Source: a virus. From it: a stretch of DNA of 40,684 bases. Below the pieces are notes generated by a model. It was not told where the DNA came from and made no database searches. It worked only from the letters and a program-made list of their open reading frames with translations. Shown one piece after another: positions 22,169 to 31,187 of this stretch (positions within the stretch are counted from its first letter, which is position 1; each line of letters begins with the position of its first letter). Position numbers and translations under genes: made by a program. The stretch covers positions 1-40,684 of the IMG/VR virus record IMGVR_UViG_3300036791_000469. One strand, written 5' to 3'.

Positions 22169-23780
22169 CCGTAACTTCCAGGCCGCTTTGCAATAACGTT
22201 CCTGATGTTGCCATTGGAAAAATTACCGGATAAACCGGAGAAAATGTTACTGGCACAGGATGCACTGGGCCGGCATTCACCGTGAGCTGATACGAAATGC
22301 CTTTATGATTCAAAATAATGGTTTCCGATGCGCTGGCACCCAAGAAAGCGCTGACGATAGCTCCACCATCGGTAATCTGCACGCGCCAGGCATCGGTGGG
22401 CGTGGTGAAATCCGGCAGAATAGCTACGCTAGGCGCATCGAAGGCGCCATGCAGTGGCGGAATTGGCCCTAGCCCTGTTTCCATGTCCAGTTCAAACTGG
22501 TGGTGCAGCATCCATTCCTTTTCAATGTTTACATAAGGCGTTCGGCGGATCCGCTCAATGGGATTGCCGAAATCATCAGCAAAATCCCAACTGCTGCCGT
22601 TAAATGTGGGAATATTCATCTGATAAATGTGGCCGGTATTCTGCCAGTCACCTACCAAGTGGTATGCCATGCCATCAAAATTCACGCTGGGCGCAATGGA
22701 ATTGAAAAATGCGTGGTTCTGGCTGCGATGCGCAAATTCCATGCCCGTAACAGGATCCAAATAAAACCGCTCATGCCACATCCCGGTAGCCACATCGTAA
22801 ACCCAGGTAGCGCCGCGGCCGCTGTTGGCCGATGGGAAATAGATCTGATAAAAACTGTGCCCCTGATCTTGGAATGCATACGCTTTGGCGTCCGTCACTT
22901 GCGGATAACTCTGCATGGCAAATTCCACGGCATGATTGCTCACGCGCTGCGGTGTGTAACCATTCGCGCGCCACACCAAAGCATTGCCGCGCTGATCGTT
23001 GCCAATCCAGAAAATGGAGTTATCCAGCTTTACAGCAGATCCTGCCGCGGCGCAGCCAGCTTCGATATAGCCGCCTTGCACAATGTCAAACGGAAACGGG
23101 AAATTCCCAGAGTTGTAATACACCTGGGAAGCACTGTTGCCCAGCATCCATACTTGCCGCTGGTTTACCACCATTGCAATAACATTATCAGGAAATACTG
23201 ATACCTTGGCAGTGGATGCGCCTGGCCAGGTGGCTGGATCCAGCGGTGCCGATGCATACCACTGGTTGCTGTTCTGATTCAGTGCCAGGTAAAACCCATC
23301 ACAGTAGCCCACCTGTGAAACAGGCAAGTTATTGAAATTGGCTGCTGCCACGGCATGGGGAGCGCCAGTATAGTAAAACACGTTTCCATCTACGGTCATG
23401 ATGGAAGCGCCTGCGCCAGCAGCCATATACACGAAGCGGCTGCCTAAAAAAGCCGCGCGGGTAAAGCTGTTTTCCGTAATCGCGGTGAATGCTCCACCAC
23501 CCTGATATTGCAACGAAAAAAAGAACGTTCCACACACCCCTTCTACTGGCCGCGCAATGCCAATGCCGCCATTAAAAGTGCCTTCCTGCAACACCATTGC
23601 ATCAATTGGAAGGTTGCCTGGAATGGTGGTGACAAGTTTCAGCCCTGCAGTGGGATACAGCGCGTACTGGCTTTTGCCATTGGCTTCCAGCGTTTCAACA
23701 TACAGATTGGCGCAGCGTTCATCATCAGCATTCGGTGATTGCGATCGGTACGATGGGCCGCAGAAATTGATTTGAGCCAT
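22164..23780 (-). CDS. gp10-like DNA stabilisation / tail hub protein (538 aa, frame broken near C-terminus)
   Basis: Family features in order: FCGPSYRSQSPNADDERCAN then LYVETLE (N-terminus), a beta-propeller-like repeat region, DNVIAMVVNQRQVWMLGNSA, AAGSAVKLDNSIFWIGND, MWHERFYLD, and MLHHQFELDMETGLG. In P22-type virions this protein plugs the portal together with gp4. The region after residue 455 holds about 80 extra residues not usual between DMETG and PQVxLRWS in relatives. The ORF ends at 22164 while the conserved last domain continues in the +1 frame. Confidence 0.82.
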   Translation of the reverse strand: MAQINFCGPSYRSQSPNADDERCANLYVETLEANGKSQYALYPTAGLKLVTTIPGNLPIDAMVLQEGTFNGGIGIARPVEGVCGTFFFSLQYQGGGAFTAITENSFTRAAFLGSRFVYMAAGAGASIMTVDGNVFYYTGAPHAVAAANFNNLPVSQVGYCDGFYLALNQNSNQWYASAPLDPATWPGASTAKVSVFPDNVIAMVVNQRQVWMLGNSASQVYYNSGNFPFPFDIVQGGYIEAGCAAAGSAVKLDNSIFWIGNDQRGNALVWRANGYTPQRVSNHAVEFAMQSYPQVTDAKAYAFQDQGHSFYQIYFPSANSGRGATWVYDVATGMWHERFYLDPVTGMEFAHRSQNHAFFNSIAPSVNFDGMAYHLVGDWQNTGHIYQMNIPTFNGSSWDFADDFGNPIERIRRTPYVNIEKEWMLHHQFELDMETGLGPIPPLHGAFDAPSVAILPDFTTPTDAWRVQITDGGAIVSAFLGASASETIILNHKGISYQLTVNAGPVHPVPVTFSPVYPVIFPMATSGTLLQSGLEVTG

Positions 23781-23783
23781 AGT

Positions 23784-24518
23784 TTACGAAGGAATCCCAG
23801 CCGGCGCATCACTGATCCAGTTGTATTGGCCACCTTTAGGATTGACCAAGGCCGGATCGCAAGTCAGATACATCGGCACAATGTTCATGCTCTTGATGCG
23901 TGCTTTGCATTCTGCAGCGTACTGAATCACCCAAGGATTGGCTGGCTGGCCAATCCATTCTGGCGCCAGGCGAATGCCCAAGTTATACCGCAGCATTTCT
24001 GGATAGCCTTGTGGGTACCGGATCTCGGTAATGAGATCTGGAAACTGCGTCAGAATGGTCCAGGTATACAGCGCGATCTGCTGTGGCGCTGTTGGCACAC
24101 CCCAGAAATTTAGATTGATCAGCGGAAAAGCATAATCAGGATAGACTGCTTGCGGCAGGTTGGTAGGCGTGTTTTTGACGGGGATTTGCTGCCACTGTTC
24201 GTAATTCAAGATGGCCATTGGCAGTTCTAGCGGCTGGGTGGCCAGTGGCTGCTGGATGATGCTGACCTGTTCAATGCGTGGTGGCCGCGGCATGTTGACA
24301 TCGCCACCTGTACCCAGCGTATACACCTGCTGATTGACCACCAGCGTGAACGTGCTGCGCAGAATGCTGAAGATCATTAGCCGTTCTGCGGTAAAAGAAT
24401 CAATCATTTCATTGGCAATTTCCAGCGCATCGGTTGCTTCATCATTGGGAATCGAATCACCAGGCGAAATGCAGCCTGTTAATCGCAATGCGCTGGAAAT
24501 CAGTTGCAAGCCGGTCAT
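23784..24518 (-). CDS. gp4-like portal-adaptor / tail accessory protein (244 aa)
   Basis: LISSALRLTGCISPGDSIPN, DALEIANEMIDSF and FTLVVNQQVYTLGTGGDVNM are typical of P22 gp4-family adaptor proteins, which bind below the portal ring. The second half contains AGWIG-like RLAPEWIG and a helical tail. ATGA overlap with the preceding gene; three bases separate it from the gp10-like gene. Confidence 0.8.
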   Translation of the reverse strand: MTGLQLISSALRLTGCISPGDSIPNDEATDALEIANEMIDSFTAERLMIFSILRSTFTLVVNQQVYTLGTGGDVNMPRPPRIEQVSIIQQPLATQPLELPMAILNYEQWQQIPVKNTPTNLPQAVYPDYAFPLINLNFWGVPTAPQQIALYTWTILTQFPDLITEIRYPQGYPEMLRYNLGIRLAPEWIGQPANPWVIQYAAECKARIKSMNIVPMYLTCDPALVNPKGGQYNWISDAPAGIPS

Positions 24519-24907
24519 TTTGCCTCTCTGGCTTCCTTCAGGCTGGCTGTCCAGTCGCTGCCTAGCGCTTTTTGTTCTTTGGCGCTATGCACGATTTGTT
24601 CAACCGGCCGGGTAACATACGCTTGCCAGTTTTGCACTTTCTTGATTTGGTTGGCGCCGGTTAGCTGGGTGAGATCTTCGTCCTTATCCAGCCAGCGTTC
24701 CTGCGATAGATTCGCCTTCTCAATTTCTACTTCCTCCGCGGTACGTTTTCGATACATCACCCGCGGATATTCCGTGTCAGTGGGTGGTGAGTAGACATAG
24801 CGCCCAGGCAAAGTACCTTCACCTGGCTTCCAGACATTAGGTCCGGCCGTAACGCGCTTGATGTCTGCTTCGGTTTGCGGCTGTAGTTGGTTGCTTGGTA
24901 ACGGCAT
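24515..24907 (-). CDS. Hypothetical head-region protein (130 aa)
   Basis: A charged protein with GEGTLPGRYVYSPPTDTEYP and a helical KRTAEEVEIEKANLSQERWL. Such genes often lie between the coat and gp4 genes in podoviruses. Coupled to gp4 by ATGA. No function recognised. Confidence 0.62.
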   Translation of the reverse strand: MPLPSNQLQPQTEADIKRVTAGPNVWKPGEGTLPGRYVYSPPTDTEYPRVMYRKRTAEEVEIEKANLSQERWLDKDEDLTQLTGANQIKKVQNWQAYVTRPVEQIVHSAKEQKALGSDWTASLKEAREAK

Positions 24908-24918
24908 TCAATTTCCTC

Positions 24919-25500
24919 CTATTGATAGAGTTGTATTTGTAAAACACGCTGCGCAATGCTGCTGCCGGCATTGCCGCTGCCTAGGTTGGCCAGGATTTCA
25001 AGCGTTTGTGCTCTGGTCAAATCAATGGCTGCCGAAGGCGCAGTGTTGGAATCCATAAAGCTGGAAGCCGCTGCCGCCAGCGTTGCGCCGGAACTGAACG
25101 TCAACACTCCGTGCGCTTCTACAGTGCCTGCACTGCCTACCGATGCTGTAAACGCGCTGAAAGTGAGTTGCCATGCCAGTGTCACACCCGTAGTGGCTTG
25201 CGATGCTGTTGTGAACGTCGCAATGGTTACGCCACCTAGTTTGATGGTGAAAACCAGCGTGCTGGCTAGTCCCAGGTTGTATGTCCCTTGGCAGAAAAGC
25301 TCAAAGCCGGCGCCAAGTACATTCAGAATGTTGCCCAGGTTGCTTGGCCCTGTAGGAAACAGAAACGTCATCAAATCGGTTGCTGTCGTTGGATTGGTGA
25401 GCGATACCGGGGTGGTATTGAGTGACATCTGGTACTGCAGCGCATTTGCCACGCGATCATCAAACGATCCGCGCCCTACAAGCCCTAAAGGTGAAGGCAT
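24919..25500 (-). CDS. Probable head decoration or fibre protein (193 aa)
   Basis: Start at MPSPLGLVGR (ATG 25500) preceded by AGGAGAG; the longer in-frame start at 25554 is not supported. The product is beta-rich with few charges (FELFCQGTYNLGLASTLVFT; GGVTIATFTTASQATTGVT) and resembles the jelly-roll-like head-fibre or decoration proteins next to phage coat genes. No catalytic motif. Confidence 0.62.
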   Translation of the reverse strand: MPSPLGLVGRGSFDDRVANALQYQMSLNTTPVSLTNPTTATDLMTFLFPTGPSNLGNILNVLGAGFELFCQGTYNLGLASTLVFTIKLGGVTIATFTTASQATTGVTLAWQLTFSAFTASVGSAGTVEAHGVLTFSSGATLAAAASSFMDSNTAPSAAIDLTRAQTLEILANLGSGNAGSSIAQRVLQIQLYQ

Positions 25501-25566
25501 GATCTCTCCTATAAAATTTGGGTGAGAAGGGCGCCGATCCTGGCCGCCCTTCATCAGTTGAATTGT

Positions 25567-26217
25567 TTATGCGAAGGTAACTGTGCCGGCCACCGCGCCG
25601 CTGCTGAGTACTTGCCATACTCCATTCGATGCGCGAAGAATCAAGCTGGCGCCGCGAAATGCTGGGAAGGTTGCAGTGGTTTTGAGTGCGGTTCCGTTGG
25701 CAAGCAAAGCAGTTGCCGTCAGAGTGTGCGCATTCGTGGTGTCGGAAACAATCATGATGATGTTGCCTTCCGCCGCAGCCGGTGGCGCCACCAATGTCAT
25801 GGCATCCACACCCGCGGTTTTGATTTCATAGAATGCGGCCACGTTGGGATTGATAGCGTCTGCTGAACCAGTTAGAAACGTTGCAGGCCAGCTAAGCCCT
25901 GCTTCAATCTGCTGGCTGGTGAGTGACTTGCCAATGTATTCGGAAATGGTTCCGAAATCCCCTGGCAAGCCGGACTGCACCAACGCTCCGTTGACGTGTG
26001 CCGCGGCTGGCGTACCGAACTGCCCACGCGCGACTTGCGCCACCAAAGTGGTGGGGTTTACCGAAGTGACCAGCATAAATTCCTGATCAATCAGCAGGTA
26101 GGTGATGCCCACTGAAGTTTGGAAGTTTGGATTGCTGATGTTGGTTACAGATGCAACCGTGACGCTGGGTTGGAGTGCAGTGACTGCAGCGGTTAGAGTT
26201 GTGTTTACGATAGCCAT
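25567..26217 (-). CDS. Probable head decoration protein (216 aa)
   Basis: AAGGGAG ribosome site. The N-terminal 110 residues follow a pattern seen in phage head proteins beside coat genes (MAIVNTTLTAAVTALQPSVT; YLLIDQEFMLVTSV; VARGQFGTPAAAH). The second half is a beta domain (IIMIVSDTTNAHTLTATAL). Position directly after the coat gene supports a decoration or minor head role. Confidence 0.65.
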   Translation of the reverse strand: MAIVNTTLTAAVTALQPSVTVASVTNISNPNFQTSVGITYLLIDQEFMLVTSVNPTTLVAQVARGQFGTPAAAHVNGALVQSGLPGDFGTISEYIGKSLTSQQIEAGLSWPATFLTGSADAINPNVAAFYEIKTAGVDAMTLVAPPAAAEGNIIMIVSDTTNAHTLTATALLANGTALKTTATFPAFRGASLILRASNGVWQVLSSGAVAGTVTFA

Positions 26218-26229
26218 CTATTTTCTCCC

Positions 26230-27450
26230 TTAGCTGCAGATCCGCACAGCAAGCTGTGGGTAAATCGTTGCCCAGCCGCCTAGCACATCGCAGCGAAGTG
26301 GCAAACGGTCAGTGTTAATGTCATACGCGCGGATAATTCGGCAGGATAGCCCGATTTCCGGCACGCCCATACGTTCACGCATGTCCACACCTTCCGGCAA
26401 AGGAAGGGGAACGTTAGCGAAAGTGAATGCGTCAGGATGGAAGCCCAGACCGCGGGTAGTGTTGGTGCCGCCAACGCCTTGAACCGTTACCGCGCCGCCG
26501 TTGGTAGGCGAAGCCGAAGCGTTCTGGAATGGGCCGCTGGTGATGATGCCGTTGCCATCTGGGCCGGCAATCTGCAATGTAGCTAAGCCGCCACCATCTG
26601 ACGAAGCATTGGCAATCAGCACCCATTGTGCAAGATCGCCGGTAGATGTGCGCGACTGCGGATTGACTGCAAAGCAGCCGGCAAACGTTACGATGTCGCC
26701 CAAATTCAGCCGCAAAGCTGCCGCGGCTGTCCAGCCTTGCGTAGTGATGCTGGATCCTGTCTGGTTGGCAGCACTGACTGTTGGTGTTCCCCCCTGTGGT
26801 CCCACCACTTGTGGCTGGGTGTTCTGGTCCATATACCAGTCAAAACCCAGCGTGTCTTCGCTCATCATGCCTTTATCGTACTGATCGCCAATCTTGCGTT
26901 GCGGATTGAACAAACCAGCCAAAGCATTCACGATGGTGGCGTTTTGCTTGGTTCCGATAACCATTTTGCGATCGGCTGTAGGCACTGCCTGATCGGACAG
27001 TTTCTGGCCAGCTTGTAAATACGTCAGCGCGGAATTGGGTACCGTTCCAGGCGTACCCACTTCATTGAACACGTTGACATACTGTGCTAAACCATCTACG
27101 TCAATCTGGTTGCCCATGCTGTACATGGCTGGGCGGATGAATCGCTTACTGAATTCATCGATGCTCAGCTTGAGATCCGCGGTGGTGACTTGGAAAGCGC
27201 GCTGATACTGCGTGGTAAGTGTCAGCGGCACGCTGGTTTCCGTGAGATCCTGGTAGATGATGCCTTGCCCTGCAGCCGGCACAAATCGTACAGGCTTGCG
27301 AAGGTTTAGCACCGTGCCAATCTTGGCGCCAGCTTCGCCAAATTCATCGCTATACTCACGGTTGACGTGCTTGGTAAAAACCGTTTCATTAAACAGGACC
27401 ATCAAAGTTTCTTTGGTGATCATGCCAATGGTTAGAAGCGTGTTGCTCAG
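26230..27450 (-). CDS. Major capsid protein, P22 coat (gp5) family (406 aa)
   Basis: Features: MITKETLMVLFNETVFTKHV then NREYSDEF, IGTVLNLRKPVRFVPAAGQG, a P-domain-like start, YMDQNTQ and the C-terminal YDINTDRLPLRCDVLGGWAT. Relatives usually have a short leader ending LLTxxMI, and the frame here reads SNTLLTIG before the ATG at 27423. A CTG at 27450 lies seven bases after AGGG, while the ATG has no ribosome site, so CTG is proposed as the start. If ATG is used the protein is 397 aa. Confidence 0.85.
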   Translation of the reverse strand: MSNTLLTIGMITKETLMVLFNETVFTKHVNREYSDEFGEAGAKIGTVLNLRKPVRFVPAAGQGIIYQDLTETSVPLTLTTQYQRAFQVTTADLKLSIDEFSKRFIRPAMYSMGNQIDVDGLAQYVNVFNEVGTPGTVPNSALTYLQAGQKLSDQAVPTADRKMVIGTKQNATIVNALAGLFNPQRKIGDQYDKGMMSEDTLGFDWYMDQNTQPQVVGPQGGTPTVSAANQTGSSITTQGWTAAAALRLNLGDIVTFAGCFAVNPQSRTSTGDLAQWVLIANASSDGGGLATLQIAGPDGNGIITSGPFQNASASPTNGGAVTVQGVGGTNTTRGLGFHPDAFTFANVPLPLPEGVDMRERMGVPEIGLSCRIIRAYDINTDRLPLRCDVLGGWATIYPQLAVRICS

Positions 27451-27473
27451 ATAATTACCCTAGATCCTCTCTG

Positions 27474-28406
27474 TCAGCGCGATCGGCCTGCACGGCGTGC
27501 CTTCATGTAATCCATAAAAGACAATTCGTCCAAAGTCTTCGGTGACGATTTTGTATTCGCTGCAACCGGGCTGATCGGTTCCGGTGCGCGCGATTCCGGT
27601 TTATCCTTGCGGGGTTTTGCTTCTGATCCTTTGCTGAGCAAGCGTGACAAGTGGCCTAGCGCCCCAATCTGGTCAATTTCTTCAAGCCCTTGGATTTCTT
27701 CGGCAATGTCAGGATTGGTGGCCAGGTGGTACATCACTTCTGGCCCATTTTCCAGCCGCTGGATATAAACCGCGGTAGCTGGCTGGACAATTACTCCTGA
27801 ATCCTGCAAAGCATCGTCAAAATCTTCGTGGCGTTCCCTAGCTTCTGAAACGCGCTGCTTGTGGGCTTCTACCACTTGTCTGGCAGATTCCTGGCGTTCG
27901 GTTTCGATTCGCTTCTGCTCTGCTTGGGCTAACTCTTGGCGCACACGCCAGCCCACCATCGCATCGATGTACGCCGCTTCGTTGTTTCCGAATTGCTCAC
28001 GAGTTGGCTGGGCATCTTTGGCTGGTTCAGCTTGCGTTTGTTGCTGGGCCGGCTGCTGCGCTGTGCTGCCGCGGCGTGCCTGCTCCAATTCGCTTTCAAG
28101 TTGCCGGGTGCGAGCAGTCAGCTTGTCAATCTTGCGCTGAAATCCGCCACCCTTGCTTTTGCTTTTCCCGCTGGATGCGTCCGTTTCCGATTCGGTCGCT
28201 GGTTTTGCGTCTGCTGGCTGCTCAGTCGCTTCGGTGTGTTCTTCCTGTTCCTGGGCTGCCGGTTCTTTGGCGCCCTCAGCCGGAATCGCTGTGGTAGTGG
28301 TTTTCCCTTCCCTACGTGCCTTCACATAATCTGCAAAAGGCACTTCGGGTGAATCAATGGACACTTCGGCTGCTGGTTGTGGTGCTACTGCTTCCGGCTC
28401 AGGCAT
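27474..28406 (-). CDS. Scaffolding protein (310 aa)
   Basis: Strong CAGGAG site. Acidic, helical, low-hydrophobicity protein with a long coiled-coil core (FQRKIDKLTARTRQLESELE) lying between portal and coat genes, as in P22. A short motif is repeated near both ends: VPFADYVKARREGK (residues about 23-36) and LSFMDYMKARRAGR (last 16 residues). The basic C-terminal copy is where P22 scaffold binds coat. It should be absent from mature virions. Confidence 0.8.
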   Translation of the reverse strand: MPEPEAVAPQPAAEVSIDSPEVPFADYVKARREGKTTTTAIPAEGAKEPAAQEQEEHTEATEQPADAKPATESETDASSGKSKSKGGGFQRKIDKLTARTRQLESELEQARRGSTAQQPAQQQTQAEPAKDAQPTREQFGNNEAAYIDAMVGWRVRQELAQAEQKRIETERQESARQVVEAHKQRVSEARERHEDFDDALQDSGVIVQPATAVYIQRLENGPEVMYHLATNPDIAEEIQGLEEIDQIGALGHLSRLLSKGSEAKPRKDKPESRAPEPISPVAANTKSSPKTLDELSFMDYMKARRAGRSR

Positions 28407-28454
28407 TGTTTCTCCTGTATTTTTGCCCGGTGATTAGTTGCGCCGGTACAAAGA

Positions 28455-30566
28455 CTATTGCCCTGCCGCGGCTGGCTCTGGCTGCTCTGCCTGCTGTGCC
28501 GCGTTTGTAGCTGCCATGCCTACTTCGTGCGCTTGATCAGCTTGCTGGTTTTGCTGCGCGTTTTGCTGCGCCACTGCAGCCATATCCTTTTCGTGATCCT
28601 TCTGGATTTGGTCCAAGGCTATATCGTGCGCAGCATCGTGCAGCATTCCGTACTGTTGCAGTTCCCGGTCAGCAATGCCTTCTTGCGTGGCCTTCGAAGC
28701 ATTGATTTGTGCCACCGCAATCTTGGTTACTTCCTGCATCTTGGTGACAGCCAGCTTCGATATTTCCTGCATCTGCGCAATGTCTTTCTTGCCTTGCTGT
28801 TCCACTTGCTTGGTCTGGATAATCTGGTGCGCTTGGTTCAAAAGCCCTGTGGCTTGCTGCAGTTGTGTGCCTAGCTGCGTTACTTGCTGCTGCAGTTGCT
28901 GCCCTTGCTTTTGTGGATCATCAGCAGCCAACACTTGCTGTGGCAGCATGGCGTGCAAGCGCTTACTAATTTCCTTGGCGCCGGGGATGTCCATGTTGCT
29001 GACTACAATGTCACCAATTAGCGGCAGCACGCTAGGATCCGACTTAATCAGATCCATTTGCACTGCGACTGCTTCCTGGCGCTTGGTCTGATAACTCGGC
29101 CCAACTTCAATCGTAATATCGTAGGTACCCTGGCTAAGATCGTGGATCTTGCTGATTTGCTGTTCTTCCGCCAGTGCTTCGGCATCTTCCTTTTGATCTT
29201 CCCCGTTATACGTTACTACATGGGTAATGGTCTTGTCTGGATGGATGATACGCTGGATGTCTGGCGTATCGTAGTAAACCGGAATCCAGTCAATGAGAAT
29301 GTGGCCGCATTCCCGCATCGCGCGGCTAAGGTTATCGGTATAGTTGAATGTGGCTACATCACCCTGTTGCTGCAGCCGGGTAATGGCGCGGCCGGATTCA
29401 TCACCGGTGCGTTGGCCCAACGATGGGTTATACAGCCCAATGCTGGCTTTGAGATCTAATCCTGCCTGCGTGATCATAGCCGCCAATGCTTGAATGGGTG
29501 GCTCTGCTTGGTCGCGCTGCGGTGCTGGCAGTGGCGTGCCTTCCAGTGACTTGGGCTTGTACTGCAAAACGGAATAATTCTTTTTATTGGCGTTCTTCCA
29601 CTCTGTTTCGTGGCCTTCAATCTGGCCTTCTGCAGCCACAAACGGCGATTTTGGCGCGAGTGCAATGGTTTCAGTCGCTGCTGATACCATGTAGTTATAT
29701 TGCCGCTGCGGCCCTTTGGCATTGCGAATCAAGCCGGCTAAATAGCGCTTGCCATCCACGTCCAGATCGTCACCCAGTACCGAAATCACTGGCACACGCT
29801 TGCCAGGTATCGGCTTGGGACCATCCAAAACTTCTACCGCATTGATCTTGGACCAAAACACTTTCTTTTTTGGCGCGCCTTTTTTGCGTGGCGTTTCTTC
29901 GATATAGAAATACTCTGCGATGCGCACAGATTCTTTGCTTAGCCAGGATTCTGGCGCATTGCCTTTGGAATAAAACGTTTCTAGCGATCCGCAAAGATCC
30001 GATTTCGGAAACTGGTTCTTATATTCGGTGGGGGTCAAGTCTTCCACGATGAAGCCCCAACCCTTTTTAGGCCCAGGATCCATGTAAACCGTGAACGTAT
30101 TGCGAATGGGCCGAATGCAGATGTTTTGCTTCCCGCTATCATCGTCGCGGTACTCTGCCAGCAGCCGAAAGTGGCCGCGGCCGCAGCGCACCATCGATTC
30201 AAAGGACATATCGTAGGCCAGTTCAGCATCGCTTTGCACTTCGATGTGCCTAACAATGCCTTGCCAGACCTCCGCACCTTCCACATCGGCGCCATCCCCA
30301 ACCGGATTCACGATGATCCCCGGCCGCTGTTGCCGTTGATTGTTGCAGACCAGCTTCACAGATTGCTGTGTTTGATCCATCGTCAGCATTGGCCGGCCAT
30401 CCAGCGCACGCTGCGATCGAATCAGTTCTGGCCACTGATCGCCTACCGAAAACTTCAGATCCTCCAGACACTCCACCCGCGGTTCAGCTTCTGCTTCATC
30501 GGCTTGCTTCCACCGATCCATTGCCAACTGTAGAAACGCCTTGTTTTTATTCGGATCGGTAGGCAA
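28455..30566 (-). CDS. P22-type portal protein (703 aa)
   Basis: The N-terminus (AMDRWKQADEAEAEPRVECL, LKFSVGDQWP, RPMLTMDQTQQSVKLVCNNQ) is characteristic of P22-like portals. The centre has a crown/stem-like region with IGLYNPSLGQRTGDESGRAI, and the C-terminal 170 residues form a Gln-rich helical barrel. The start appears to be TTG at 30566, after the previous stop. Forms the dodecameric DNA gateway. Confidence 0.87.
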   Translation of the reverse strand: MPTDPNKNKAFLQLAMDRWKQADEAEAEPRVECLEDLKFSVGDQWPELIRSQRALDGRPMLTMDQTQQSVKLVCNNQRQQRPGIIVNPVGDGADVEGAEVWQGIVRHIEVQSDAELAYDMSFESMVRCGRGHFRLLAEYRDDDSGKQNICIRPIRNTFTVYMDPGPKKGWGFIVEDLTPTEYKNQFPKSDLCGSLETFYSKGNAPESWLSKESVRIAEYFYIEETPRKKGAPKKKVFWSKINAVEVLDGPKPIPGKRVPVISVLGDDLDVDGKRYLAGLIRNAKGPQRQYNYMVSAATETIALAPKSPFVAAEGQIEGHETEWKNANKKNYSVLQYKPKSLEGTPLPAPQRDQAEPPIQALAAMITQAGLDLKASIGLYNPSLGQRTGDESGRAITRLQQQGDVATFNYTDNLSRAMRECGHILIDWIPVYYDTPDIQRIIHPDKTITHVVTYNGEDQKEDAEALAEEQQISKIHDLSQGTYDITIEVGPSYQTKRQEAVAVQMDLIKSDPSVLPLIGDIVVSNMDIPGAKEISKRLHAMLPQQVLAADDPQKQGQQLQQQVTQLGTQLQQATGLLNQAHQIIQTKQVEQQGKKDIAQMQEISKLAVTKMQEVTKIAVAQINASKATQEGIADRELQQYGMLHDAAHDIALDQIQKDHEKDMAAVAQQNAQQNQQADQAHEVGMAATNAAQQAEQPEPAAAGQ

Positions 30567-30568
30567 GT

Positions 30569-30931
30569 CTAGTCAGGGATGATGCCAAAGATGTCTTGGA
30601 ACTGAACAATATGCAATTCCGGTGCTGCACCAGCCGGCAAAGATTCTTGCTGATGATCGCCAGCCAGATCATTCCACTGCGAGTTAAAATAAACTTGCTG
30701 GCCTACTTTGACCCACGGCCCTTCACACCAGCCATCTAGCCATTCCCAGCGTTTGCGGCTTTGGAAATACCACCATTCGCCAGGATGCCATTTGCCAGGC
30801 CCAACAGCCACAACAATGCCGCGGATTGCGCGCGGCTTGGCTACATCAGGGATGTGGATGCTGCCAATTTTTTCCACATCCCCAACGCGCTGAATTATCA
30901 CCCGGTCATTTCTAGGGTGTAGGCTGAGCAT
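30569..30931 (-). CDS. GroES-like co-chaperonin (120 aa)
   Basis: From ATG 30931 the sequence LHPRNDRVIIQRVGDVEKIG then SIHIPDVAKPRAIRGIVVAVGPG follows the GroES fold, including the mobile-loop region and the GxVVAVGxG strand. VKVGQQVYFNSQWND and ELHIVQFQDIFGII match its last strands. About 25 extra residues with many Trp (GEWWYFQSRKRWEWLDGW) sit in the roof-loop position. Phage GroES homologues (T4 gp31) help the host chaperonin fold coat protein, which suits its place in the head operon. Confidence 0.78.
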   Translation of the reverse strand: MLSLHPRNDRVIIQRVGDVEKIGSIHIPDVAKPRAIRGIVVAVGPGKWHPGEWWYFQSRKRWEWLDGWCEGPWVKVGQQVYFNSQWNDLAGDHQQESLPAGAAPELHIVQFQDIFGIIPD

Positions 30932-31154
30932 CGAACTTATCCGGTGCAGATTCCGGTACAGGTGCAGGCTCAGGCTCAGGCGCCGGCTCATCCAAGCCTT
31001 TGCCAGTAACCGTCACCGCGTATTCTTCGCCCTTCTCACATTTTGTCTGGCTGCTGAACGTTACGGTGTGGCCGCTTACTACGTCGCGCAGCGTGATGTG
31101 ATGCAGCCCGGTGGCGTCTTGATTGTCTTCCGTGCATTGCGTCTTAAATTCCAT
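30912..31154 (-). CDS. Hypothetical head-region protein with Pro-Glu tail (80 aa)
   Basis: CAGGAGAG ribosome site. Residues 1-55 appear as a small beta domain (HHITLRDVVSGHTVTFSS; EEYAVTVTG). The C-terminus is a PEPEPAPVPE linker. It overlaps the GroES-like gene by 20 nt. No family recognised. Confidence 0.62.
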   Translation of the reverse strand: MEFKTQCTEDNQDATGLHHITLRDVVSGHTVTFSSQTKCEKGEEYAVTVTGKGLDEPAPEPEPAPVPESAPDKFDAQPTP

Positions 31155-31187
31155 GTTTTTCTCTCCTGGCGTTGCTTTAGATGTGTT

